Origin: Paragordius varius
Taxonomy: Eukaryota > Nematomorpha
Direction: 5' to 3'
DNA length: 64,000 nt
Assembly: GCA_964247055.1 (NCBI GenBank)
Contig: OZ176055.1
Location: 5,580,001 to 5,644,000 of the forward strand
In this document: positions 33,867 to 46,214 of the stretch, piece after piece
How the letters are laid out: the number at the start of each line of letters is the position of its first letter
Position numbering within the stretch: position 1 is the first letter of the stretch
Position numbers and translations under genes: made by a program
Notes under the pieces: generated by a model
Databases searched by the model: none
What the model was told of the DNA's origin: nothing
What the model saw: the letters and a program-made list of their open reading frames with translations, nothing else

Positions 33867-36800
33867 TTATTTATTTTTTGGTGTTATTTTGTTCTGGAGC
33901 CCTGTCCAAAATGGAACTTTTGAAACAGTGTGAGGAAACGGAGGTTCCAACTCAATAACCGTATCATTAAAAAATCCCTCCACGAAGTGAATTAAAAAGT
34001 TTTTGGCAATCACATCGCACTTGGATATTTTAACTTTTTTGGGTGCACTGGCTGATAAATCTGGGTTTTGAGGCCAGGCTTGACCATTGGGCGTAAACAT
34101 AAGGGAAGCCTTGTGATTAAGGAAAAAATCGTTGTCTGGACTTTCGCAACAGTAATCGCGTAACATTCCTTAAAATATTGCATAAATATAGATTATAATT
34201 CTTCCAAGCGAATTATATATCGATTTATGGCAACTTGTTTTATCAGTAAAAAAACTTAAACGTTTTAGAAAATTTTATCAATAAAAATTTTATTTTAATA
34301 ATAGGATTTATAAAATTGGCATAATTAATAAAACGAATTGGATAAATCAAATTTTGATATATACCTGGGAATATGTGTTTGAAAACGATTTCACGTTCAT
34401 TCCGTTCCTTCATGAGTTTTGCCAAATCGTCTGGGCTTAAAGTTGGTCTAGGAGGAGTTGTTGGTGGTGCTGGTGGATAGGTGTATGCATATGGATAAGC
34501 CGGATACTGATATCGGGGATCAGGTCTTTGTTGTTGACCATAATTATAGGGTGGTGGGTATACTGGGTATTGTCTCATTGGTGGATTCTGATGATATTGA
34601 GGTGTAACAGGTGGAGGGCGTCTACGTTCATGTCCATAATAGGTAGGATACGCCGGTGGTCCTGGTTGATAGAGTTGACGTCTTTTCCGTCTGCTATTCT
34701 TGTCCTTTTTTTCAGCATCTTTTTTATCTTCCTCCTTTTTATTTTTGTCGTCTGCTTTTTCTTTATCTTTGTCATCCTTCTTGTCCTTTTTTTCAGCATC
34801 TTTTTTATCTTCATCCTTTTTATTTTTGTCGTCTGCTTTTTTTTTATCTTTATCATCCTTCTTTTCTTCCTTTTTTTCTTGCCTTTTGTCATCTTTGCTG
34901 TCCTTATCTTCCTTCTTTTCATCTTTCTTGTCGTCTTTTTTATCTTTTTCATCCTTCTTTTCGTCTTTTTTGTCGTCCTTCTTTTCGTCTTTTTTATCAT
35001 CTTTCTTGTCTTTTCCATCCTTCTTTTCATCTTTTTTGTCCTTTTCATCCTTCTTTTCATCTTTCTTGTCCTTATCATCCTTCTTTTCTTGCTTTTTATC
35101 ATCTTTCTTGTCTTCTTTCTTGTCTTTTCCATCCTTTTGGTCGTCTTTCTTGTCCTCTTGCTTGTCATCCTTTTTTTCGCCATCTTTTTTTGGTTTGGAT
35201 TCATCTTCCTTTTTCTTTTGTTCCTTCTCCATTTCTTCGAAAGCTTTATTGAGTGGTGCATAAACAGTGTAAAAGGTGTTGGGATCAAACGTCATATTTA
35301 ACTTTTGAACCAACTCGGTAAATTTACTAACTTCGGGATATTCTTTCAGTGTATCAACCAATCCCTTTTCCAATGGTACCAAAGCCTATAATTATAATCA
35401 ATAAAGGATAATTATTATTTTCTTATATATGTCAATAATATTATTGTTTCCTGATAGTATTACATACTTTAGGTAACATGTAATATTTCCCTCCGCAAAA
35501 ATCTCCAACCTCTCGCCCCATTTTGCGAACACATTGGAAACTGTTGGGCATGTAATTAGCCTGTAAATTAAAAATTGGATAATATAAAATTAATTTGAAA
35601 TGTAATAAAAAATTACCCGTGATAAATTCACATATTCCGGATCGGGGTTCTTATAATCGTTTACCTGCATGTACTCAACAAATCTTAAAGGCATCAAATG
35701 ATTCTTTATAAATTGTTCAGCTAAGGTATTGTTTTCTTTGAGCTTAGACTTCATTTTGTCATCTATTTTCTAAAGAAACAAAATTTATCATTTTGCCAAT
35801 TAATAATATTTATTAGGGATCATCTAAAAAAGTTTTTTTCAATTTATTTATTGTCACATAAGCATAAATTTTTGATTCGATCCCCCCAAAAATACTTTTA
35901 AAAGGAGTGAGTGATACATACAAAAAGAACTAGATAAAATTTTCATCAGAATTTAGGATGAAGACATACGTATTTTAATAGCAATTTTTTAATTTTGTCT
36001 AAGATCAATTGCAAATAATTTAACTAGCACCTTTTCGAAATAATAAACGCTATAATAAAATAATAAATTTACCTTAAAGGCTTCCGAATTGGGTATTAAA
36101 ACTGCTTGATTGGTGAGATTTTGAAGATATGAATCATTAAATTGTTTCACAAATTCCATAAACTCTTTGGCTTTTGGCTCTTTTTCCAGACGTTTAAGTA
36201 ATGATATAGCTGCAAATATACAAAAGATTAATTGTATAAAAGACTAACCCCCACAACCTCCCCCGTTATAAAAAACTTATGCTGATTAATTTGGACTTAT
36301 CTGATTTCTAATATGGTCTTTGTTTTTACCCATAAACTTAGTTTGCTGGTGGTTTAAGCCATTGGGACAGTAAAAAATTTTGAATTTTTAATATAATAAG
36401 TCTGGAGTCCTATTAAAATTGAATAAGCTCTATAATATTTTTGTAAAGATACATGATAATAATGAACCCTGCATTTTTCCGGTTAGTGTAACTAATTAGC
36501 TGTTCATATAAAAAATTGAGTACATACTTGCTAACCGCATATCAAAATGAACGTTTCCTATGTCGATTTTTTATACACTTCTGATGAAGCCAATTGTAAC
36601 TTAAAATTATGAAATAAATACATTTATTGGATACGATGACATCTTTGATGAATATGAGGACACCATTTTTCATGATTTGAATTTTGTCGATATCGGCATT
36701 TTGTATCTTCGATTTATCAACTTTAACTTCTGATCCTTCTAACGTTTTTTTCTGAATTGGCTTTTCTAAAAGTTTGGGGCACAACCAGTCTGGTATAACG

Positions 36801-39800
36801 TGTATCTTTACCGTTTCTATCAGTTATTTATATTATCATATTTAAGTGTTTAATTTATTTGAATAACTTATATATTAACATTTTGAATAACTTAAAAAGT
36901 GTTAACCTAATGCACAAGGTTCAGATTTGTTCAAACCATCTTTAATCTCTTTGTCCAATTTTTCGAAAGCCTCGTTAGGAGGTATGAGAAACGTGTGGAA
37001 TCCGTCAGGAGCCATAGCTATGCGGTCAAGGCCCATATTCATTAAATCTAAGAGAAAATTTTATTTAGAAAATCTAATATTGTTTATTTATTGAATAGTT
37101 GTTTTGGCAAAAAAGCTTTTATTGGTTAAATGAAAAGATTTAGGCAACATACGTTTGACGATTGTCATATTTGAATTCTTTATCATAAAATCAAATAATG
37201 TTTCATTGACTTTGGGTAAAGCCCCATCTAACTGTTGAATCAAAGCTTCTTTGGTGTGCCATTTTTTGTCAGATTTAAGTGGAACACAATTTAAAGCAAT
37301 AATAGGATTTGGGTCTTTTTCCTTCTAAACACGATGTTTAAAAATTCAGTATAAATTCTGAAATATTTACAATTACTATTAACTTTCACACTAAATCAGT
37401 TTTAAATCAATGTTTTATACCCATTGTACTGTAACATGAACAGGCTCTTGTGCCATTGAATACAGTTTCATATTGTTCATTAAGTGACTCTTTGGGATAG
37501 TGCCGCGAAAAGCATGTCTTTTGATACTTTTAAGCTCATCTACCGGTGGGCTATTATTGGGTAGCTGTCGTTTTTCTTTTTTGGTTTTCTTATCTTTGTC
37601 ATCTGAGGTCTTTTCGTCTGATTTTTTATCATCCTTCTTTTCGTCCTTCTTTTTATCGTCTGGATTTTTCTCGTCTTTCTTGTCATTTGGTTTTTTGTCG
37701 TCTGCTTTTTTATCTTCCGTTTTTTTATCATCTGTTTTTTTTTCTTCCGGTTTTTTCTCGTCCTTTTTGTCATCCGGTTTTTTGTCTTCCTTCTTGTCTT
37801 CCGGTTTTTTCTCGTCTGATTTTGCGTCTTCTTTTTTGTCCTCCTTATCGGCTTTTTTCATGTCTTCTTTCTAAATTAATGCACGTTAAATAGTCTATAA
37901 GATTTACAGTAGCGTAGGCATAAAACAAGTTTTATCCATAACTAATTAAAACTGATGTCAAAAGAGAGAGAAAAATGTTAAATTACATCCATTCGTTGTT
38001 TTTACCATACACTACTGTATTTATATAATATGGTGCCTATTGGTTAAGTTTCTATTTCTATTTCATTTTATTGATATTAGAATAAATGCTGTTAACTGAA
38101 TTAATTTACTTTTACCGATTTTTCATCAGGAACGAAAAAGGTTAACGGTAAGGATTGTTGAACGAATGCCATGGTTTTGTTTTTATCCAAATCGAGATAT
38201 TTTAGATCCGAGTCCAATATATCGGTCAAATTTTTCATTTCAATCTCTGTTTTGATTATTCATTAATAATTAATAAATGCAAATAAATATTCTACATGAC
38301 TCTTATGTTGGTTTTTAAAGCATGGTTTTTTATGCCTATTCCATACAGTTTTACCATATAAATATTTATGTTATAAGATATTTACAATACTCGAAATTCA
38401 TCCCTTGAGACTTTGCATACAATCCGTTAGTTTAATTTCAAAAATTAACTAAAATTTAACACCCCTACGAATAAAATTCACTAGGACATCATCCAAGCAA
38501 TCTATTGAGAGTTTTTTCAATTTTGTCATATTAAAGGGTATAGTGATGATACTTTAAAGGAAACGCAAACGAAACCGACCATATACTTTAAAAAACAAAA
38601 TATTTCTAATATCAAAATTTATGGATTCAAAAAATTTTATTGTTACATTTAATATTCCTAAATTGCATTTTTATTGAACAAACAATTGATAAAAATTTCA
38701 GTCTTACTTTTCATGCATCCAGTTTTGTTTTTATCATCTATTTCAAACCCATAACAACATTCATATACCATTAATTCTTGTTGAGTTATTTTGTTTTGAA
38801 AGTATCTAATTAATAAATAATTAAACTGTAAAATTGTAATCATAAATTTATCTACAATATAAATTGTTAAATAATTAGTTTATAAAAACTTACGAAGTTA
38901 AACATTGATAGTAGTCCTTGAAACCCATGCATTTTTTGATGACATGAGGCAAATAAAGCGTGCGTGTATCATTATCAAAACCTGGTTTCGTGCTAGCCAA
39001 TTGAATGTGTTCATTCTTGATTTCTATGGGAAAGTTTGCTGAAGGGGACATTTGAACATCTTGGTAGAGGCAAATATTCCGATAACTATTGGAAAAAAAT
39101 GGATTTACAAATACATAATATAACCTTTTTGAATGACCTATCAAAGGAGAGAAATAGGAGTCAGAGTTTCGGGGCTTATATTAATCGACAATACATTTCT
39201 TCAATTAGTCATTTGAGCTGTTTATAACAATTTTTTGGAAGGAGGGACGCGATTAAGCATTTGTGTAATAACAAACATTAGAAACGCTCCATATGACCAC
39301 TGAACGTCATCAAAATATGTAGGCACGAAAGCCAGAAATTTTACGTTAAAATTAAAGGTTAATTCAGATTCAACGCGGTAGATAGATATAGAATTTTTGA
39401 TTTTAGAATCAAAAATATTTCATAGGCGATGAACGCCTTTGCCTAAGAGAAAAAGATAAAGGGGTCATTATATTTTATTTTATGAATACGGATTTTTGTA
39501 TAATAATGTTTTGGGTATTATCATTAACCATATAAGGGTTATTCAATCACTTTCGTTTTAATCTTCAGCTATGTAGCATCAATTTAATTTTAATAGGTAT
39601 ATTAAACCATAAATATTTAACCTGTTAGCTTACTTTTGGGTTTTATATAAAACTCTAAACAATTTATTCCAAAATCCTGTATTATCGACAAAAACGACAT
39701 ATAGTTTTATAATAGAGTCTAATTCTTTTACTTACCCTAAGAAAAAGTCACTTTAAACTTCGAAACAAATCTAAAGAAATTGGTTAATATTATCAATATC

Positions 39801-41000
39801 AAATGAATAATCACCTAAGATTACAAATAAAAAAAGATTTATTATTTTAACAATTGATATATTTTATAAACAATTTTGATTTAAGTAAAGAGAACTGGTA
39901 TATTTTATTTGTATGAGTATCTTATTAATACACAAGAATACAAAAAACGAACAAATTTTTTTCAATTTTAATTAATATAATGTGTGACTGGTGTTTATGA
40001 AAAATACTCTTATCATAACAACACCCTAATTTTGACAAGCAGCTCTAAAACTAAAAAACCTGATCTATCCTACTTGTTTAATAAACCTAAGGTTTTTGAT
40101 TTAGTACTTGATTGACTATTAAGGTTTTGAAAAATTGTATTTATAGCTCAAATTAAATAAAATCCGTGCTATCAAGCAATAATGATCAGGAATTTAAAAC
40201 GTTTTTTATTTGTGAATTGACCGATTTAAGAATATATTATACTGGTAAATAGTATTTATTACATTAAAAGTGTGGAATCCTAAAATTCATAAAAAATAAA
40301 TTTAAAAATGACAAGATTCGTTTTGAATCAGCATATAAATAAAATTGTAATACTTATATTTAAATTATTTCATCCACAACATATCAGTATTGTTTTGTTC
40401 AAAATTACCATAGTGAACTAATATTTAAGGAATAATGTAAAGCAGAGTATAGCTTAGTTACTTTTATTTTTGAAATTAAAATAGTGATGACCAAAATATG
40501 TCCACAGGCTCAAAATTAAAATCGTTCATTGATATGAATTTTTAAAAATTTACACTAAAAAATGAAATTATACAGAAAAAATGCATTATAAAGGCAAATA
40601 TTTTTTCCACAAAACCGCTATTTTTTTTCTCATTGTCTTAAACAATAAAATATGAAATAATTTGTAAATTGGTAACATAATAATCATTTACATATTTTAC
40701 AATTGTAAATATTTTATATAGGTAAAATTAAGATTTAAACAGTATGTATGAAAAAAAATTTGTCTTTCAAATTTTACATTCAATTTCAATTTTTATTGTG
40801 TGTCATCCCAAATGAAATATTTAAAAAGGAAAAAAAGTTTACCCAACTTTCCATTCATCAAATTGTTTGACAATTTCATCCGATTGAAACGGGAATATAT
40901 TTTGGATGTCTTGAGTAGAAGGCGGTGGTGTTTGACTCCAAATACATGGAACAATTAACAATAAAATGTTAATTAAAAAATATTTCACATTAAAAGCCAT
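33867..41000 (-). CDS. Multi-domain fasciclin (FAS1) protein, TGFBI/periostin-like
   Basis: Thirteen exons join in phase: 41000-40843, 39085-38894, 38805-38708, 38246-38110, 37870-37421, 37324-37153, 37047-36907, 36816-36622, 36209-36073, 35769-35617, 35560-35468, 35385-34365, 34168-33867 (1,082 residues). A signal peptide (MAFNVKYFLINILLLIVPCIWS) is followed by a Cys-rich EMI/CROPT-like part ending VYECCYGFEIDDKNKTGC, as in TGFBI and periostin. Then come about four FAS1 domains, seen by H1-type motifs (LTFFVPDEKS, FHTFLIPPNEAFEKL, QAVLIPNSEAFK, FYTVYAPLNKAFEEM) and H2-type ends (IMKNGVLIFIKDVI, CDVIAKNFLIHFVEGFF). Two FAS1 domains carry Lys/Asp/Glu inserts right after the H1 motif; both inserts end in basic sites (KKEKR-QL, RRKRR-QL). 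The protein is expected to be extracellular matrix or cell-surface adhesive. Confidence 0.93.
34690..35230. repeat. Low-complexity coding repeat (Lys/Asp/Glu)
   Basis: Imperfect short repeats encode KKDDKKDEKK-type sequence in the last long fasciclin exon. At the 3' side a 78-bp unit (KADDKNKK-EDKKDAEKKDK) is tandemly duplicated at about 34700-34855. All large open frames on the + strand here are shadows of this repeat. Confidence 0.9.
37560..37865. repeat. Second Lys/Asp/Glu coding repeat
   Basis: Imperfect 12- to 15-bp repeats encode KKPEDKKEDKKPDDKKDE-type sequence in fasciclin exon 5, ending before KKEKRQL. Confidence 0.9.
37907..38017. mobile_element. TA-flanked MITE of the CAGTAGCGTATG family in fasciclin intron 4
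   Basis: CAGTAGCGTAGGCATAAAAC at the left, CCATACACTACTG at the right, TA on both sides. 111 bp. It makes up nearly half of the 239-bp intron. Confidence 0.75.
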
Positions 41001-42099
41001 TTTTAAAAAGGGGGTTGTTGTGGTAAAATTTTAAAATCTATCGACGAAATATTGTACTTATATCGTATGTATGTTAATATATTAGTTTGATAATGAACAG
41101 AGACAATGTTTCTATTTCAACTTTAAACCATATAAATTTTATGTATTCAATAATGGAAAAATTGAATCAAATCAAATATTGTTTATGTGTTATGAAATGC
41201 AAAAATATGAAGAGCAGAACAGAGATTATATGAGATAGGAATGAATATAATGACTATTGGGAAAAAGGGGTTATTTGTTGGAGAATGTAACAAGAATTGG
41301 AGCTAATATATGTTTTAAAACCGTTAATGTTAAAATAAACAAGTGTACTACTACATACTATAATATTTATACAATTAGATTTTACTATGTTTTTTAAATA
41401 TAATTTAGCGTTGTATAGGGTATTCATTACTAACAATAGCTTTCTTAATTGCATAAACTATGTTAGCCATACTATTTTATGTTAACCGTAATATATGTAT
41501 ATATATTAAACCAATGTGAATTTTTGACAGTTTTTCACATAAAAATTTTGTTGGAGATAACTAACTATATTTCATTTTCATTACTACAATATGAATACGC
41601 TAAAAAATCGATAAAAAATAGATTAATTTTATCATACTTTTAACTATTATCAGTAAAAGATTAAATAATTATATTTCCATTTTTATATTGAGAATGTATG
41701 AGAAAATGTCCTTTTAAATGTATTATTTGGAACACAAAAAAAGATATTTAGGGGATTTTTTGGGTCTAAGCCTATATTATCGGATTTATAAAATTTCCCT
41801 GAAGAATTAAATATGGGTTTAAGAGATGGATTGATTTATGTCAAAGAATCGATATTTCGGGATATAAAAATAAAGCCAGTAAAACTTAGTTTGACATGAA
41901 CCGTTTCATAAGCTAATAAAAAGGATATTTAAATGGGAATAAAAGACCTTATCTATGAATCATGGATTATGATTGTTATTATCTTATCAGTCATGATTTT
42001 AATGCCCTTATAATTGATACAATTTAGCCACTCTGTTTAATTATTTCTGTCCTTATTTTGTTAACATTATATAAATATATATATATATATATATTAGAC
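41001..42099. other. Upstream of fasciclin gene, nothing recognised
   Basis: AT-rich sequence ending in a (TA)n tract at 42074-42094, next to the hAT-like element. Confidence 0.4.
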
Positions 42100-44921
42100 C
42101 AGGGGTGGTCAACACGCGGCCCTCCAAGATTTTATGTGCGGCCGCAACTGGATATCCATAATTTGTAAAAATATGCTCATATTAGTAAAATCAACATTTA
42201 ACAATTTTTCTGTATGTGTGTGTGTTGCTACAGTCGAGGTCGACTTTTTCCAATATTGTAAATAAAACTTCTCCATAAATTGCGGTTTTTAGTTTTAATG
42301 TTGAGTTCAGTCAAGGTTGCGTGGGTTTCTTATTGAATATTGTCCATCTACCTTATTCTTCTTCGGCCCTTTTTACGTGTACCACTAACTTAAATAACAA
42401 CAAGGATTTTTCCAGTGATTTAGACCTCATAATGTGGCCAAAGTAGGATAGTTTGGTGCGGATGGACATTCCAAGCAATGACATGTCGGGATTGATTTCA
42501 TTCAAAATTGCATCTTTAATTATTTTATCCGTCCATTTTATTTGTAAAAGTTTCCACATTCACATTTCAAAGGAGTTAATTATTCGTGTGTCGGATTTTT
42601 TAAAGTCCAACCTTCACACCCGTTGAGGAAAGTTGGAAAAACGATTGCATTTGCAAGTCGAACTATCATTTTTAAGGCTGACATCATTGGATGCCCAGAT
42701 TTTGTTATAATTATTTGCGGCCGTTTTAACCATGGCTATCCTTCGTTTTATCTCGGAAGTACAACTATTATCATCACGTATTAAGCTCCCAAGATATGTG
42801 TAACTTTTGACTGTTTCAATAGAGTTCCCGTTGACGATTATTGTAGTGTTTGCAACTTTTGGGTTAATTTGTATGATCTATGTTCTTGAAAAATTGATCT
42901 GTAGTCCATACTTTTGACACTCATCTACAAAATGTTTATGAGTGTCAATGATTTTGGGTTGTCTGCGAAGATAACCGTATCGTCTGCATAGTGAATAGAA
43001 GTTAGATTAGAGCCTCCAGTCTGAACGCCGAAGGAATCGGGTCTGTTTCTCATTTGCATTCGAGATATGCGTTGAACAGAATAGGTGATAAGACGCAGCC
43101 CTGACATAACCCCACATTCACCGTGCAGGGATCAGTTACCCCATGATTTGTGGAAACCATAGCAGACGAATTTGAGTAAATTGAGAATATTATGTTAATT
43201 AAATGAGTTGAAACCCCTAGCTGTTTTAAGAATGTAAGTAAATGATTATATTGGATGGAATCAAAAGCCTTGGAAAAATCCACAAAGCACACATGGATTT
43301 CCTAATTAAATTCTATGTGTTTCTCCATTATCCATCTCATATTCGCTATCATATCTCTACATCCTCGTTTTCGAAAACCATCCAGAGTAGTTGATATTTC
43401 TGGTTCTAAATAGATTGAGGTCGTTTTTGGATGTTTTCAAGAAAATTTTAGACATTTGATTTGTTAGAGAAATTGTTCTATAATTGTTACATATTTCGGG
43501 GATTTCCTTTTTTAGAATAGGTAACAGAATAAATTTACCCCAATCTTCAGGAATTTTTTCCGAATAAAAGATTTTTTGAAAAATAATCATAGATATCCAG
43601 CGGGATATGTTTTATAATTTCAGTTGGCACATCATTGTGAGCCTCTGCCTTACAGCCCATTCCACTTCTTCTTTTGGCAAATGAGGATCTTTTTCTTGGG
43701 TGCTTTCATTAAAAATTTTGGTGGTTTTTGTTTCATAGAGGTTGGATATGTAATCATGCCAAATTTTAAAATTTCGGCTTTATCCGTAACAAGATAATTA
43801 TCAGCGCTTCTCATGAGACCGCGGTAATTATAATTTTTGTTTTGTTTAATCTGTTTTGTTTGGGCAAAAAAGTTTTGATTGTTTTTGGCTTCGGTTTCTA
43901 CCTTTTCACACAATGTATTATAGTGATTGTTTTATCCCTCCTCATGCTATTTTGAAATTTCTGTTTAAAATTTTATATTCACACCAATTCCCTTTGAGTT
44001 TTGCTAATCTGCGTTCTTCAGCTATGGCAAGACTATTTGATGATAGTTTAATATGTTTGGGTGGTTTGTAAGGCGATATAAATTCATCTGTATTTTTGCA
44101 ATTGTGTGTATAGAATTCCATATTTTAATGTTTGGACAATTTTTTGGGTGGTCAAGACTATAAAGCGATTATGTAATGTAACGCTAAAATTATTATCGAT
44201 AGTATTATAATCAAGCTTTTTACGAAATGTTTAAGGCTTCTTGGGTAGTCGGAGTTTGATGCACAGCTTAGCAACCAAAAGGTTGTGATCACTGTAGCAG
44301 TCAGAGCCAGGATAACATTTAACGTTTTGGAATGAACTTTTATATTTATTCATACCAATTATAAAATCAATTTGACTACGGTATTTTTGGCACGGGGAAC
44401 GCCATGTGTAAAGGCGTCTTTTGGGTTAATTTTAGAAGGTGTTTGCTATAAAAAATTTATGACTTTGACAAAATTCGATTTGTCGATCGCCTCTGTCGTT
44501 TTTTGTTACTAGTCCTTTGCCCCCTGTAACAGGGTAAGTGTTATCCTCACCAATAATGCTGTTAAAATCACCAAGGAGAAATAGAATTTTTTTGGTCCTC
44601 GCTTTATTGCTGTTTCTAGCTCAATGTAAAACATTTCGCATTTGTCGTCGCTGTATGAACTGGTTGGAGCGTAGATTTGGAAGATTGTTATGGGCTGAGG
44701 TGTAGTTTGGATCTGTATTAATATCATACGTTCGTTAATATTATTGTATTCTTAGTAAAATCAACATTTCTTAAACAATTTTAGTTTTACTTTTTCAATT
44801 GGCAAGAACTAGAAAAAAATGTTTTATTTGTTTGCATTTTACAGTCTAATAAATTATATATGAATGTCATTATAGGTATTACAAATGCGGCCCGCGAAGC
44901 CATTTGCGTTGGGCACTCTTA
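42100..44921. mobile_element. Short hAT-like element carrying a LINE insertion
   Basis: Left end CAGGGGTGGTCAACACGCGG and right end (complement) TAAGAGTGCCCAACGCAAATG, each followed by GCGGCCC/GCGGGCCGC, as in animal hAT elements. The 8-bp flanks TATTAGAC and ATTTAGAC agree at six positions, consistent with an old target duplication. Without the LINE the element would be about 290 bp and non-coding. Confidence 0.75.
42200..44751 (-). mobile_element. APE-type LINE, degraded, inserted in the hAT-like element
   Basis: On the minus strand, endonuclease motifs IYAPTSSYSDDKCEMFY, LLGDFNSIIGEDNT and GSDCYSDHNLLVAKL are followed by reverse transcriptase motifs MCFVDFSKAFDSI, VGLCQGCVLSPILFNAYLE and SIHYADDTVIFADN. 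A C-terminal part follows (IKWTDKII, TKLSYFGHIMRSKSLEKS). Frames change several times and stops occur, so no intact ORF remains. TTAGTAAAATCAACATTT at 42182-42199 and again at 44752-44769 is an 18-bp target duplication. The 3' end next to the left copy has a TGTGTG tract rather than poly-A. The endonuclease ending resembles RTE-like (CFDP2-type) elements, but the clade is not settled. Confidence 0.88.
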
Positions 44922-46214
44922 ATTTAGACACTATCATATATTACACTTCATTACCTTATTGGCAGTTTACCACCCGATTGCGGTATTAAATAAGCTTCCC
45001 AAAAAATATTTGGGCAAAATTTAAATATATCGCTTTAATTTGTAAACAATGAGTTTTCAGTGATTTTACGGTATATATAAAACACTATTTTAATATATTA
45101 TAGCACTCTCTCGTCAAAATACACCATCAAAAAATCCTGTGTATGGCTAATTAAACATCGCAGAAAAATTTATGAATTCAGTATTGATGGTTTCGACTGA
45201 GACACTTGGACAGAGCAAGTATTGATTAAATAGGTAATTGACGGTTTTTATATGTTTGTTTTCAAGATATCTTTGATCTCTTAGCTTAGATGTTAAATTT
45301 TGATAATACTGTTTAAAGAGATAAATTAGCTTATATGAAATTTTAATTAAGAAAAAAGCATGTTTAGCTACAAAATTTATACATTTTTTTTTAGATTAAT
45401 ATTAAAAAACGTCAATATTGATAAAAATAATAACTTTCTTAAATGACACGCAAGCACCTAAAATACAAGTTTGACTTCTAATTTTTATGGTAATGTTTTA
45501 GTAAATATTCTGTATTTCTGCATAGCATTTATTTAATTAAAAAATACCAATTTATATAAGGGATCTCTTATATAGTATTGTAAAAATATATTCTATTCAC
45601 GTCCAATTTCATCATCACATATATTAATTAATTTTATTCTAGATGCAAAATTATATTTATATTCAGCATGATGTTTGCGTTACGGTTATTTTACGTTTAA
45701 TTAAAACTATGCCTAAATTACCCGGATTTTAAGTCACCTTGTAGGCATTCTCTTTATTATTGTTCTTTGAAAATCAAAGTATTGGCTAACTAATTTTAAA
45801 AGCTTGCCAAACATATTAAATTTGTTATAACGAAATAAGGTAATATTTATTGAATAAAACTATAGGTGTTTAAAATGGCAATCAAATTCATGTATTGTAT
45901 TCAAACTAAGCATATAAAAAGGGTAAAATATATTTACATCCATAAGGATAATGCGTTTGCAGAGTCAAATTACTATTTTTTACACAAAAAATGGTTTAAT
46001 TTACAATGACAATTTAAATATGAACCCATTGGCATAATAAATACTGTGGAAACAAACGAACAAAATACATTGTAAAATTCCCTGTTATACATATTATATG
46101 GTTTCAAACGCTCTAAATTATATAAAATGCCATACAATATAACTTTATATATCCAGAAAAATAAATTTTGCTAACAATTTTATGCAGTATAAACTTAACC
46201 ACAAATTCATATTA
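44922..46214. other. Intergenic downstream of E2F, nothing recognised
   Basis: AT-rich, no supported feature. Confidence 0.4.

Noticed and set aside
34528-35301. Long open frames on the + strand, rich in Leu/Phe/Ser
   Set aside because: They are complements of the Lys/Asp/Glu-rich coding repeat of the fasciclin gene, which has exon boundaries and domain matches on the - strand.
37500-37893. Open frames on the + strand opposite fasciclin exon 5
   Set aside because: Same cause: shadow of the charged repeat.
43856-44071. 71-codon frame on the + strand inside the LINE
   Set aside because: Antisense to the LINE coding region; no independent support.
42200-44751. LTR-type retroelement as the source of the reverse transcriptase
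   Set aside because: An APE-type endonuclease precedes the RT, there are no long terminal repeats, protease or integrase, and an 18-bp target duplication fits a LINE.
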